Of a stretch of 64,000 nucleotides of DNA, positions 1-8,339 are shown in pieces. The stretch spans positions 310,001 through 374,000 of the forward strand of contig NZ_SHLX01000002.1 in assembly GCF_004764705.1 (NCBI RefSeq). Reading direction: 5' to 3'. Source of the stretch: Paenibacillus cymbidii. Its GTDB lineage: Bacteria; Bacillota; Bacilli; Paenibacillales; NBRC-103111. Numbering within the stretch: the first letter of the stretch is position 1; every line of letters starts with the position of its first letter. The translations under genes and the position numbers were made by a program. A model generated the notes under the pieces. It did no database searches, was not told the origin of the DNA, and saw only the letters and a program-made list of their open reading frames with translations.

Positions 1-143
1 TGAAGCTCGGCCAACTCCGCCAGTCGCGCTTCATTCCTGTCGCACACCGCGACAACTTCGACCTGCGGCAGCGAACGATACGCCTCCAGATGGCAGCGTC
101 CCCAGTCCCCCAACCCGATAATGCCTACCTTCAGCTTCTCCAT
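1..143 (-). CDS. Gfo/Idh/MocA-family oxidoreductase, N-terminal part (cut by window edge)
   Basis: Forty-seven codons are visible from the ATG at 143 to the window edge. They encode VGIIGLGDWGRCHLEAY followed by VEVVAVCDRNEARL, the first beta-alpha-beta of a Rossmann fold with the GxGxxG-type dinucleotide loop typical of Gfo/Idh/MocA dehydrogenases, which oxidise or epimerise sugars and inositols with NAD(P). A GGAGG ribosome binding site lies 8 bases before the ATG, so the start is secure. The gene lies downstream of the transporter/M20 operon on the same strand, separated from it by a repeat block, and could belong to the same catabolic pathway. The substrate cannot be told from this fragment. 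Confidence 0.8.
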   Translation of the reverse strand, partial: MEKLKVGIIGLGDWGRCHLEAYRSLPQVEVVAVCDRNEARLAELAEL

Positions 144-229
144 GCTCCGTTTCCTCCCCGTAATCCCCTGCTTCGCTGCTCGTTTTCCCCGTCTAGCCAA
201 CCGCCAGCCCCGAAACACACGTTGTCGTG

Positions 230-430
230 CAAAAATAGCCCATAAAAAATGGCTTATTGGCTTTCATTTTGCCGCTTCGTCGAAAATAGCCAGTGTTTTC
301 GCTGGCTATTGGCAGCAAACAGCTCCAAAATCGCCCTTTTCTCCGAAATAACCAGTGATTTCACTGGCTATTACGTTACTGCCGCCCCATTTTTGCGAAA
401 TAGCCAATAAATCATGGCTTATTTTGCAAA
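230..430. repeat. Four-hairpin intergenic repeat block (hairpin family A, copy 1)
   Basis: Four imperfect inverted repeats follow one another at about 233-261, 285-310, 346-372 and 396-428. Their arms are variants of AATAGCCAG/CTGGCTATT or GCGAAATAGCCA/TGGCTATTTCGC, with 4-9 base loops. The order and the spacer sequences match the block at 44109-44305, so the whole ~200-bp unit is the repeat. The last hairpin overlaps the TAA stop of the M20 gene ending at 419. Single or double copies lie at 17913, 21776, 53871 and 58895. Confidence 0.85.
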
Positions 431-1606
431 GCGCCCGAACGTCTGCGCCAGCTGCGTGTAGAACGCCGCCGCCTGTTCCACCTGCGCGACCGACACCCAT
501 TCCTCGCGCGAGTGCGCCTGCGCGATCGAGCCGGGGCCGTACACGATGCTCGGCACGCCCTGGAAGTGCGCGAGCTTGCTCGCGTCGCTGCCGTACGGCA
601 CGCCGAGCACCTCGCCCGGCAGCCCGAGCGCCGCCGCCGCCCGGCGCGCCGCCGACACAACCGCCGCGTCCCCCGGCGTGTCGAGCGCCCAGTCGAGCAG
701 CAGCCGCTCGACCGACACCTTCAGCGCCCCGCCGCATTCGCCGGCCGCATAAGCTTGCAGCTCGCGCTCGAACTCCGCGAGCACCACGTCGGGCAACTCG
801 CCGGGAATCAGCCGGCGATCCACTTCGATCGTGCACGACTCCGGCACGATGTTGATTTGTTTGCCGCCGCGAATCGTGCCGACGGCGATCGTCGGCGAGC
901 CGACGCGCGGATCGCGCTTCAGCGCCAGCTGCGGCTCGACCCGCTCGCGGATGAAGCGCAGCACCTGCATCATCTGGTAAATCGCGCTGTCGCCTTCGTG
1001 CGGCACCGACGTATGCGCCGCCCGGCCGTGCGTATGCACGGCGAAGCGCGCGCAGCCCTTGCTCGCGGCGACGATGCCGAGCTCCGTCGGCTCGCCGATG
1101 ACGGCGCCGGCGAGCGGCATGCCGAGCTCGAGGAAGGCGAGAATGCCGCGGTACGCATGCTCCTCGTCGACGGCGGCGAGCAGCACAAGATCGCCGCCGG
1201 CCAAGTCCGGCCGGCGCGCGCACGTTTCAATCGCGTGGATCATGCCGGCAAGCGAGCCTTTCGTGTCGCAGGCGCCGCGCGCATACAGCCGCCCGTCCCG
1301 GTAGACCGGCGTCAGCGGATCGTCCATCGAGCCGAGCGACACCGTGTCCATGTGCGCCTCGAACAGCAAGGCGCGGTCCGGCTTGCCGACCCGCAGCTCC
1401 ACGATGACATTGTCGCGGCCGGGCAGCACCGGCTGGCGCGTCACCCTCACGCCCGGCAAGCCGCCAAGCCGGCGCGCGACATAGTCGGCCACGCCGCCTT
1501 CGCCGGCGGCGCCGTCCCCGTAGTGCGGGTTCACGCTTTGTATTTTTACCAAATCTTCCAAAATATTTAAGGCGGTTAACGAACCGCTCGAGCTTTCGAT
1601 CGTCAC
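419..1606 (-). CDS. M20-family metallo-deacylase (ArgE/DapE type)
   Basis: A 395-residue zinc hydrolase of the M20 family, which removes acyl groups from N-acyl amino acids or related amides in the cytoplasm. Visible family motifs are FEAHMDTV (first metal His-x-Asp), GACDTKGSLAG (bridging Asp), AAVDEEH (general base Glu and metal Glu), VIGEPTEL and the C-terminal GPGSIAQAHSREEW with the last metal His. Length is normal for ArgE-like enzymes. It starts 15 bases after the permease gene upstream on the same strand and is probably the last gene of that operon, suggesting that the imported compound is an acylated amine or peptide-like molecule. ArgE, DapE or carboxypeptidase G2-like activity cannot be separated by sequence alone. 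Confidence 0.85.
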   Translation of the reverse strand: MTIESSSGSLTALNILEDLVKIQSVNPHYGDGAAGEGGVADYVARRLGGLPGVRVTRQPVLPGRDNVIVELRVGKPDRALLFEAHMDTVSLGSMDDPLTPVYRDGRLYARGACDTKGSLAGMIHAIETCARRPDLAGGDLVLLAAVDEEHAYRGILAFLELGMPLAGAVIGEPTELGIVAASKGCARFAVHTHGRAAHTSVPHEGDSAIYQMMQVLRFIRERVEPQLALKRDPRVGSPTIAVGTIRGGKQINIVPESCTIEVDRRLIPGELPDVVLAEFERELQAYAAGECGGALKVSVERLLLDWALDTPGDAAVVSAARRAAAALGLPGEVLGVPYGSDASKLAHFQGVPSIVYGPGSIAQAHSREEWVSVAQVEQAAAFYTQLAQTFGRFAK

Positions 1607-1621
1607 GGCTGCCTCTCTCCC

Positions 1622-2503
1622 TTACTCTTTTACGCCTCCGATGACCATGCCTTTGACAAAATATTTCTGCAGGAACGGGTACAAAATCAAAATCGGCAGC
1701 GCACCGAGCAAAATTTGCGACGCCTTGATCGTACGGTCGGAAATTTGCTCCATCTGGCGCAGCTCCTCCATGCCGACCGACGTATAATCGCGCGTAATCA
1801 TCGTTTGCAAATAGCTTTGCAGCGGATAGTTCGCCGGCGAATTCATCAGGATCAGCCCGTCGAACCACGCATTCCAGTGGCTGACGACGGTCAGCAGCGT
1901 AATCGTCGCCAGCGCCGGCACGGACAGCGGCACATAGATGCGCAGAAGCGACGTCCATTGGTTCGCGCCGTCGATGAAGGCGGCTTCTTCCAGCTCCTTC
2001 GGCAGCGTGCGGAAGAAGTTGAGCAGCAGCACAACGCTGAATACCGGGACCGCGCCCGGCAACACGAGCGCCCAGATCGAATCGAGCAGCCCGGTCGCGC
2101 GCACGACCGAATAGAACGGCACGAGGCCGCCGCTGAACAGAATGGTCAGCACGAAGAACCACGCGTAAAACGAACGCGAACGAAAAATGGCCACGTCCTT
2201 GGAAAGCGGGTACGCAATCAACACGACGAGCGCCATGCTGAGCGGCGTTCCGATCAGCTCGCGCTGCAGCGTCATCCACAGCGAGCGGAAAAACTCTTTT
2301 TTGGCGGCGACGTATTCGTACGACTTGAGATTGAACTCGACCGGCCACAGCTTGACTTCCCCCGCCGATGCGGCAGCGTTCGAGCTGAACGAAATCGCCA
2401 GCACGTGGATCAGGGGAAGCAAACACATTACGGCCAGCAGGATTAAAAAAACGTAGTTGCAAACGAGGAACGCTTTCCTCGGCCAAGAAGGCGTAACGAC
2501 CAT
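1622..2503 (-). CDS. ABC transporter permease, LplC/YtcP type
   Basis: A 293-residue inner-membrane permease of the carbohydrate CUT1 family. About six hydrophobic segments are visible, starting with YVFLILLAVMCLLPLIHVLA. The EAA loop that contacts the ATPase reads EEAAFIDGANQWTSLLRIYV followed by PLSVPALATI, and the C-terminus is the typical FVKGMVIGGVKE. A GGGGAG ribosome site precedes the ATG at 2503. It pairs with the LplB-type permease upstream and the lipoprotein at 3569. No ATPase gene is present, as usual for these systems, which share an MsmX-like ATPase encoded elsewhere. Confidence 0.9.
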   Translation of the reverse strand: MVVTPSWPRKAFLVCNYVFLILLAVMCLLPLIHVLAISFSSNAAASAGEVKLWPVEFNLKSYEYVAAKKEFFRSLWMTLQRELIGTPLSMALVVLIAYPLSKDVAIFRSRSFYAWFFVLTILFSGGLVPFYSVVRATGLLDSIWALVLPGAVPVFSVVLLLNFFRTLPKELEEAAFIDGANQWTSLLRIYVPLSVPALATITLLTVVSHWNAWFDGLILMNSPANYPLQSYLQTMITRDYTSVGMEELRQMEQISDRTIKASQILLGALPILILYPFLQKYFVKGMVIGGVKE

Positions 2504-2529
2504 GCGGCTGCACTCCCCTTTCTAGATAA

Positions 2530-2580
2530 CCCCACAAAGTGGTGCTTTTGCTTCGAAGCTTATTCAGGTACTTTGCGGGG
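2530..2580 (-). other. Intercistronic stem-loop between two permease genes
   Basis: Read on the minus strand, CCCCGCAAAGT pairs with ACTTTGTGGGG (11 pairs, one G-U), and the loop itself contains the short palindrome GCTTCGAAGC. It fills the 106-base gap between the lplB- and lplC-type genes and has no U-tract, so it may be an mRNA stability or processing element rather than a terminator. Confidence 0.5.
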
Positions 2581-2609
2581 GCCCCGGAAACTTATACATT
2601 CTTTATATA

Positions 2610-3503
2610 CTAGAAGATCCGGTAGCGGGCGAACTTATAGGCAAGCCAATAGGCGGTCGAGATGAACAGGAACGACACGACCGACTTGAACAGGCCGACG
2701 GCGGTAGCCGGGCCGTATTGCGCTTCGAGCAGCCCCATCCGGTACACGTACGTGTCGATGATGTCGCCGCTGGCGTAAACTTGCGGGCTGTACAGGTTGA
2801 ACACCTGCTCGAACCCGGCGTTCAGCACGTTGCCGAGACTCAGCGTCGTCATCAGCACGATGATCGGCGCCATGCCGGGCAGCGTGATGTGCCACGTCTG
2901 GCGCAGCCGGCCGGCGCCGTCCATGACGGCCGCCTCGTACAGCGACGGATTGATCCCGGTAAGCGCCGCCAAATAAATAATCGTGCTGAAGCCGAATTCC
3001 TTCCATTCGTGCGAAATGACAAGCGTATACGGAAACCAGGCATTGTTGCCGAGAAAATAGATCGGCTCGATGCCGATCCACTGAAGCGCATGATTCACAA
3101 TCCCGTTCGCCGGCGACAAAATGTCGATCAGCACCCCGCCCAGAATGACCCAGGACAGGAAGTGGGGCAAATAAATGACCGTCTGAATCGTCCGCTTGAC
3201 CACTTCGCGCGCAATTTCGTTCAGCAGCAGCGCGATGCCGATCGGCACGACGAGGCCGGAGACGATCTTCATCCCGGCGATGGCAATCGTGTTGCGCAGC
3301 ACGGTCAGCGTATCGGGAATGCTCCAGATATAGCGGAAGTTTTTCAGCCCGACCCACTGCGAATCGAAGAAGCCTTTGGCCGGAATAAATTTCTGAAACG
3401 CGATCACGATGCCGAACATCGGGCCGTAGCAATAGATGAGCACGAGCAGAAAGCCGGGCAGAATCATCAGATGCAGCGGGATGTTGATCCTGATTTTGCG
3501 CAA
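2610..3503 (-). CDS. ABC transporter permease, LplB type
   Basis: Inner-membrane permease of the CUT1 family, 297 residues if translation begins at the TTG at 3503. That TTG is preceded by GGAGGG at a 7-base distance and gives LRKIRINIPLHLMILPGFLL, the usual LplB N-terminus; the longer frame to 3572 would overlap the lipoprotein gene and adds 23 unrelated residues. The EAA loop YEAAVMDGAGRLRQTWHITL is present and the C-terminus has the family's YKFARYRIF. It partners the permease ending at 1622 and the binding protein at 3569. Confidence 0.88.
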   Translation of the reverse strand: MRKIRINIPLHLMILPGFLLVLIYCYGPMFGIVIAFQKFIPAKGFFDSQWVGLKNFRYIWSIPDTLTVLRNTIAIAGMKIVSGLVVPIGIALLLNEIAREVVKRTIQTVIYLPHFLSWVILGGVLIDILSPANGIVNHALQWIGIEPIYFLGNNAWFPYTLVISHEWKEFGFSTIIYLAALTGINPSLYEAAVMDGAGRLRQTWHITLPGMAPIIVLMTTLSLGNVLNAGFEQVFNLYSPQVYASGDIIDTYVYRMGLLEAQYGPATAVGLFKSVVSFLFISTAYWLAYKFARYRIF

Positions 3504-3568
3504 GTGGGTTCCCTCCGTTCGGTCCGCGCGAGCCGCAAGGCAGAAGGGGAGGTCGCCCTCCCCGCCCG

Positions 3569-5266
3569 TCATTTGTTTTTGGCGTACCAGTCGTTGACTT
3601 CCTTCGTGATGTCAGTGCCGCCCTGCTTTTTCCAATTGTCCACGAACTTGTCGAACTCGTCGACGCTTGCTTCGCCGAGCACGATTTTCGTAAAAATTTC
3701 GGTTTGCATTTTCGCCAGGTTGGCGCCTTTTTCGACCATGCTAGGCAGCGGTGCGGTAATGAACTCGTTGCTCAAATACTGCTGCTTGTTGCGATAGTCA
3801 AGCTCGATGGCGGCCGATCCGCCCTTGTTGAAGATCGCGTTCCAATACCAGAAGTTTTTGTCGCCCTTCAAATATTTCTGCACGTTGTCGAAGGCGCCCT
3901 TGTCGTCCGGCGTCAGCGCGCTCGTATCGTTCGTTTCCAGCGCCTTGGAGACGCGCACCGCCTCGTCGGTATTTTTGAACGGCTTGTAGGCGGCGATTTT
4001 GTTCATGATGTAAATTTCCTGGTTCGTTTCCTTGTCGTTGTTGTATTCGTAGTGCACGTCCATCGATTTGTTCAAATAGAAGGTGTTCAGCCAGAAGTCG
4101 AGCATTTTCAAAATCGCTTCCGGATGCTCGTAGCCTTTGCGCACGACCCAGTAGCCGTTGATGCCGAGGCTGACTTGGCTGAGCGCCGGTTTGGCGTCGG
4201 CCGAAACGACCGGGTACGCCTTCCAGTCCATCGCCGCGTCTTTGACGACGCCCGCCTGGAACGCCAGCACGTCGAACGGCGACTGGTACGTCATGCCGAT
4301 TTTGCCGGCCGTCAGCATTTCGCCGACCTTGGCCTTCGCCTTCGTGCCGAATTCCGGATCGATTTGCCCGCCTTTATACATTTCTTGCAGCTTCTTCAAC
4401 GCCGTCTTCATTTCCGGTTGAATCGTGCTGTAGACGAGCTGATTCGAAGCGTCCTTCACCCAAATATCGAGATTCGCATGATAGCCGTTCAGGAAGCCGT
4501 TCAGCCCTGCCGTACCGTTCACCAGCGTGGCGAAATCCTTATCCACGGCAAGCCCGTATGTGTCGGCCTTGCCGTTGCCGTCGGGATCCTTGGTTGCGAA
4601 CGCCTCGCTCATCTTGAGCACGTCGTCCATCGTCTTCGGCTCCGGCAAATTCAGCTTCTTGCGCCAGTCCTCGCGCACCCACAATACCGGCGCGCGCTCC
4701 TTCGGACCGCCGGTGAACGGAATCGCCATCAGCTTGCCGCCGATCGTCGCCGACTTCATCGGCTCCGGACCGCCTTCGGTCAGCAGTTGCTTGACCCCTT
4801 CGGAGGCGTTCTTGTTGTAGGCGTCGGTCAGGTCGGCGATCAGTCCCGCATCGAGCAACTGCTTGAACTGTGTCGGGTTCACTTTGAAAAAGTCGGGCAA
4901 ATCGCCGGATGAAATCGTCAGGTTGATCTTCTGGTCGAGCTGCGCCGTCGGCACCTGCCACAGCGTCTTCACTTTGATGCCGTATTCCTTCTCGTAAGCG
5001 CGCGTCCACGGATTGTTGTCGACCGTGTCTCCATTCTTGTATTTGACGGAAGCCGGTTCTTCTCCTGCCGTCGTAATCGTGATCGGCGGGTTATACTTCG
5101 CGGGAGCCTGGCCGGTCCCTGCGCCCGTCGCGGACGGAGCCGCCGATTGTTTGCCCGGCGATTGCGTCGCGCTGCCGCTTTCCTTGTCCCCGCTTTTGCT
5201 GCACCCCGCCATTACGGCAGTAACCAGCAGCGCGCCGGCTGCGAGCGTTGCCATTGAACGTTTCAT
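3569..5266 (-). CDS. Extracellular sugar-binding lipoprotein, LplA type
   Basis: A 565-residue lipoprotein of the family 1 solute-binding proteins. The start at 5266 has a GAGGAGG ribosome site; the upstream frame to 5359 adds 31 hydrophilic residues that would bury the signal peptide. Signal peptide residues 1-21 end in the lipobox VMAGC (Cys22), followed by a Ser/Ala/Gly/Pro-rich linker. The calcium-loop-like motif DPDGNGKADTYGLAV, shared with the binding proteins at 35399 and 59729, is present near residue 190. First structural gene of the leftward operon, downstream of the GntR regulator. The ligand is unknown, probably an oligosaccharide or modified sugar. Confidence 0.9.
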   Translation of the reverse strand: MKRSMATLAAGALLVTAVMAGCSKSGDKESGSATQSPGKQSAAPSATGAGTGQAPAKYNPPITITTAGEEPASVKYKNGDTVDNNPWTRAYEKEYGIKVKTLWQVPTAQLDQKINLTISSGDLPDFFKVNPTQFKQLLDAGLIADLTDAYNKNASEGVKQLLTEGGPEPMKSATIGGKLMAIPFTGGPKERAPVLWVREDWRKKLNLPEPKTMDDVLKMSEAFATKDPDGNGKADTYGLAVDKDFATLVNGTAGLNGFLNGYHANLDIWVKDASNQLVYSTIQPEMKTALKKLQEMYKGGQIDPEFGTKAKAKVGEMLTAGKIGMTYQSPFDVLAFQAGVVKDAAMDWKAYPVVSADAKPALSQVSLGINGYWVVRKGYEHPEAILKMLDFWLNTFYLNKSMDVHYEYNNDKETNQEIYIMNKIAAYKPFKNTDEAVRVSKALETNDTSALTPDDKGAFDNVQKYLKGDKNFWYWNAIFNKGGSAAIELDYRNKQQYLSNEFITAPLPSMVEKGANLAKMQTEIFTKIVLGEASVDEFDKFVDNWKKQGGTDITKEVNDWYAKNK

Positions 5267-5497
5267 TGATGCGCGTCCTCCTCTGGAATCGTTCTGAACC
5301 GCTGCATTGTTCCCGCTTTGCTTTGCCTTGTCCTCCACTGTTCTGCAATGCCCACGCATTGCCTTGCTTCGTTTCGCCTGATACCCACCCGTATGTTCCC
5401 AGCACGATCAAATTATGTTTTTTTGTAACACCACCCTTTATTTTACATTTCCAAAGCCAGCATGCTGTATATGGATTGGATTAATCCCGTTAAAGAG

Positions 5498-5515
5498 GCG
5501 CCGCCGGGGCGGCGC
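5498..5515 (-). terminator. Possible terminator after the GntR gene
   Basis: On the minus strand GCGCCGC pairs with GCGGCGC around a CCCG loop directly after the regulator's stop codon, followed by CTCTTTAA. The U-tract is weak, so partial read-through into the transporter operon is likely. Confidence 0.4.
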
Positions 5516-5518
5516 GCG

Positions 5519-6193
5519 TCAAAAGGCAGGGAACGCCGCGCTGTCGCCGTCGACGGCGCCGAGCTCGGCAAACTCGCGATACGACCGATGCACGTGCATG
5601 CGAATCACGCGTTCCCCATTGTCAGGGTCGCGCGCCAGCAGCGCATCGATCAGCTCCTTGTGCTGTTCGACTTCCTTCAGCTTCGTCGACTCGCGGCCGA
5701 GGATGCGGTTGACCAGGGCGATCTGGAACGAAATCGACTCGTACGTGGCGATCAGCCGCTGATGGCGCGAGAGGTTGACGATCGTCTGGTGAATGTGCGA
5801 CGAATCCGGCAGCAGCGTCCGCACGGCGTCATCGTAGCATTTCACTTTCATCTGCATATAAAATTGCTCCAGCTCGGCGACTTCCTTCGGCGACGCGTGC
5901 TGGATCGCCAGCCGCATCGCCAGCCCTTCGAGCATGGCCCGGATCGAATAAATCTCAAACACGTCCTGCGGCGTCATCGTCTTGACGACCGGCCCCTTGT
6001 TCGGCACGAGCGTGATGATGCCTTCGCCGGACAGCCGCTGCAGCGCTTCGCGGATCGGCGTCTGGCTGATGCCGAGTTCCTTGGCCAGCTTCGTTTCGAT
6101 GATGCGGTCGCCAGGCTTGATTTCTCCATCGATAATTTTTTCTTTTATAAGAGCCATGATATCTTCGCTCATGTTCGTTTTTTTGACGATCAT
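5519..6193 (-). CDS. GntR-family transcriptional regulator, FCD (FadR) subfamily
   Basis: A 224-residue repressor or activator. Residues 1-75 form the winged helix-turn-helix, with GDRIIETKLAKELGISQTPI and REALQRL typical of GntR proteins. Residues ~80-215 are an all-helical FCD ligand domain with the metal-site histidines in SSHIHQTIV and near HKELIDALL and RMHVHRS. It is transcribed leftwards from a promoter (TTGACA, 17 bases, TATATA) whose -10 lies in one of two identical 20-bp sites; the other covers the -10 of the divergent operon. It therefore probably controls itself, the transporter operon downstream and the rightward enzyme genes in response to the imported substrate or a metabolite. 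Confidence 0.9.
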   Translation of the reverse strand: MIVKKTNMSEDIMALIKEKIIDGEIKPGDRIIETKLAKELGISQTPIREALQRLSGEGIITLVPNKGPVVKTMTPQDVFEIYSIRAMLEGLAMRLAIQHASPKEVAELEQFYMQMKVKCYDDAVRTLLPDSSHIHQTIVNLSRHQRLIATYESISFQIALVNRILGRESTKLKEVEQHKELIDALLARDPDNGERVIRMHVHRSYREFAELGAVDGDSAAFPAF

Positions 6194-6230
6194 TGTTGCT
6201 CGACGCTCCGTTTCGCTTCGCTTGTTTAGA

Positions 6231-6250
6231 TTATAGATTATATATAATAT
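6231..6250. promoter_or_regulatory. Operator-like site 1 of the divergent promoter region
   Basis: TTATAGATTATATATAATAT, identical to 6316-6335 and containing the 12-bp perfect palindrome ATTATATATAAT. It overlaps the -10 box of the leftward gntR promoter. It is presumably bound by the adjacent GntR/FCD protein. Confidence 0.65.
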
Positions 6251-6269
6251 GGCCTTTTCTTTTTGTCAA
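6241..6269 (-). promoter_or_regulatory. Sigma-A promoter of the gntR gene
   Basis: On the minus strand TTGACA (6269-6264, perfect) is followed after 17 bases by TATATA (6246-6241). The -10 lies within operator site 1. Confidence 0.65.
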
Positions 6270-6304
6270 CGAATTTTTATTGGCGAAAAGTGTTGATTTA
6301 TCTG

Positions 6305-6333
6305 TTGTTTCGCTATTATAGATTATATATAAT
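6305..6333 (+). promoter_or_regulatory. Sigma-A promoter of the hydrolase-aminotransferase-dehydrogenase operon
   Basis: TTGTTT (6305-6310), 17-base spacer, TATAAT (6328-6333). The -10 lies within operator site 2, so binding there would block initiation. Confidence 0.6.
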
Positions 6334-6335
6334 AT
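6316..6335. promoter_or_regulatory. Operator-like site 2 of the divergent promoter region
   Basis: A second exact copy of the 20-base site at 6231-6250, 85 bp away in the same orientation. The spacing is close to eight helical turns. Confidence 0.65.
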
Positions 6336-6366
6336 AGACGTTACGTCGAACTATGATGGAGGAACC

Positions 6367-7104
6367 ATGGAAATCGCCCATCGGATTCATTTGATCGGCG
6401 GCGGCAAAAACGGCATGCAGCTGACCCACGAGCTCGACTGCAACGTTTATGCGATCCATTGCGGCGCATCCTGCGTGCTCGTCGACGCCGGCGCGGGCGT
6501 GGCGCCGGAGCGAATCGTGTCCCGGCTCGAAGCGGACGGCATCCCGCCGGAACGGGTGTCGCACCTGCTGCTGACGCATATCCATGCCGACCATGCCGGC
6601 GGCGCCGCTTATTTGCGCGACCGATTCGGCTGGTCGGTCGTCGCCTCGGCCGAAGCCGCTCCCTGGCTCGCAAGCGGCGACACCGACAAGTCGAGCGTGC
6701 GCCAGGCAATGGCCGCCGGCCTGTATCCAGCCGATTACCGCTACGCGCCATGCCCCGTCGACATTCGTGTGGCCGACGGCGATACGCTGGCGGTAGGCGA
6801 ACTGCGCTTCCGCGTGCTGGAGACGCCCGGGCATGCGCGCGGGCATGTTTGTTATTTATTGGAGGAAGACGGCGTTAAGAGCCTGTTCGCCGGAGACGCG
6901 CTGTTCGCGGGCGGCAAAATTTATTTGCAGCACACCTGGGACTGCCACATCCAGGACCACGCCGCCTCGATCGCCCGGCTGCACGCGCTTCGCATAGACC
7001 GGCTGTTCGCCGGACACGGCCCGTTTCTGCTGGAGGACGCCTGGCAGCATGCGGCCAAGGCCCATCGCGCTTTCGAACGGCTGGACCTGCCGCCGAACTT
7101 GTGA
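6367..7104 (+). CDS. Metallo-beta-lactamase-fold hydrolase
   Basis: A 245-residue MBL-fold enzyme with the metal motif THIHADHAGG (His71, His73, Asp75, His76), the later metal ligands in TPGHARGHVCY and FAGDALFAGG, and the final FAGHGPF. It resembles glyoxalase II-like or lactonase-like hydrolases that cut thioesters or lactones. A GGAGG ribosome site lies just before the ATG. It is the first gene of a rightward operon with an aminotransferase and a zinc dehydrogenase, divergent from the GntR regulator and sugar transporter. Hydrolysis of a lactone made by a sugar dehydrogenase would fit, but this is inference; the substrate is not evident. Confidence 0.85.
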   Translation: MEIAHRIHLIGGGKNGMQLTHELDCNVYAIHCGASCVLVDAGAGVAPERIVSRLEADGIPPERVSHLLLTHIHADHAGGAAYLRDRFGWSVVASAEAAPWLASGDTDKSSVRQAMAAGLYPADYRYAPCPVDIRVADGDTLAVGELRFRVLETPGHARGHVCYLLEEDGVKSLFAGDALFAGGKIYLQHTWDCHIQDHAASIARLHALRIDRLFAGHGPFLLEDAWQHAAKAHRAFERLDLPPNL

Positions 7105-7190
7105 CGGCTTGGCGAACAGCGCCGTTTGTCGAAACATCGAACGATCAGCTTGGCAATACATGGACTGTGAGATGAAAGGAGCGCCACTTC

Positions 7191-8339
7191 GTGCAATCAT
7201 TAATTCCAAAATCGGATTTTATCGGCCTGGAAGACGCCGTCTGGTTCTACAGCGGCGCGGAAACGCCGCCGCATGTCGGCTGCGCGGGCGCGTTGAACGA
7301 CTACATCGCGTCCCGCGCCCTGGGGCCTCGCGGACGCGAGCGCAACGCGGCGACGGAACGGAGCTGCAAGCGGCAAATCGGAGAAATGATCGGCGCGCGG
7401 GAAGAGGACATTGCGATTCTGTCCAACTCGTCGGAAATCATTTCGATGATCTCGCTGTCGCTGGGCCTGGAGGCCGGCGACAATGTCGTCATCAACACGC
7501 TGGAGTTTCCGTCCGGCGTTCTGCCATGGCTGGCGCTGCGCGAGCGCGGCGTTGAAGTGCGCGTCGTGCGCGACCGCGACTGGGAAGTCGCCGTTGCCGA
7601 CATTATGTCGCAAGTGGACGCCCGTACGCGGCTTGTTGTCACGAGCCATGTCAGCTATATTTCCGGCGCCCGGCTCGACCCGCAGGCGCTTTACGAGCAG
7701 TTGCAGCCTACCGGCGCCTTGCTGCTGCTCGATGCGACGCAGTCGCTCGGAGTCGTGCCGGTGCGGCTCGCCGACGCGGATTTTATTGTCTGCAGCTCTT
7801 ACAAGTGGCTGCTGTCGGTGCACGGCTACGGGCTGCTGGCGGTCAATCCGCGCCGGGTCGGCGACTTCCGCCCGTGCAGCGCCGGTTGGCGCAGCGTCTC
7901 GGACATGTTCAGCCCGAACCGCTTCGAGTCATACACGCTGCAGCCGGACGCGCGACGGTTCGAGCTCGGTTATCCGAGCTATCCGTCATTATACACGCTG
8001 GCGTTTTCGTCGCGGCTCTTGCTCGATGTCGGCATCGAGCGCATCGAAGCGCATGTCGCCGCGCTCGGCACTTATTTGATCGAACGCCTGCAAGCGCTCG
8101 GCTTCGCAATCATGACGCCGGTCGATCCGGCGAAGCGGGCGGGCAACATTTCCATCGCCTATCCGGGCGACGCGGAAGCGTTCGCCGCCCGGCTGCTGGA
8201 CCGGGGCATCTACGTCTGGGGCGGCGACGGCCGGTTCCGCGTCTCGATCCATCTGTTCAATGACAGCGGCGACATCGACCGGCTGCTGGAAACGCTGCCG
8301 GCTTGCATGGAGCCGGATCGGCAAGGAGGCGGCGCCTGA
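7191..8339 (+). CDS. Class V aminotransferase (NifS/cysteine desulfurase-like fold)
   Basis: A 382-residue PLP enzyme starting at a GTG with AAAGGAG 10 bases upstream. The cofactor Asp lies in LLLLDATQSLGVVPV and the Schiff-base Lys in IVCSSYKWLLSVHGYGLLAV, both class V hallmarks. There is no cysteine in a typical desulfurase active-site loop, so transamination, lyase or racemase chemistry on an amino compound is more likely than sulfur transfer. The stop overlaps the start of the zinc dehydrogenase gene (TGATG), so translation is coupled. It acts in the cytoplasm, probably on a product of the imported substrate. Confidence 0.82.
   Translation: MQSLIPKSDFIGLEDAVWFYSGAETPPHVGCAGALNDYIASRALGPRGRERNAATERSCKRQIGEMIGAREEDIAILSNSSEIISMISLSLGLEAGDNVVINTLEFPSGVLPWLALRERGVEVRVVRDRDWEVAVADIMSQVDARTRLVVTSHVSYISGARLDPQALYEQLQPTGALLLLDATQSLGVVPVRLADADFIVCSSYKWLLSVHGYGLLAVNPRRVGDFRPCSAGWRSVSDMFSPNRFESYTLQPDARRFELGYPSYPSLYTLAFSSRLLLDVGIERIEAHVAALGTYLIERLQALGFAIMTPVDPAKRAGNISIAYPGDAEAFAARLLDRGIYVWGGDGRFRVSIHLFNDSGDIDRLLETLPACMEPDRQGGGA

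Noticed and set aside
419..1606. Several long opposite-strand and out-of-frame open frames over GC-rich genes
   Set aside because: High GC keeps shadow frames open; they show Arg/Pro/Ala-rich composition without domains.
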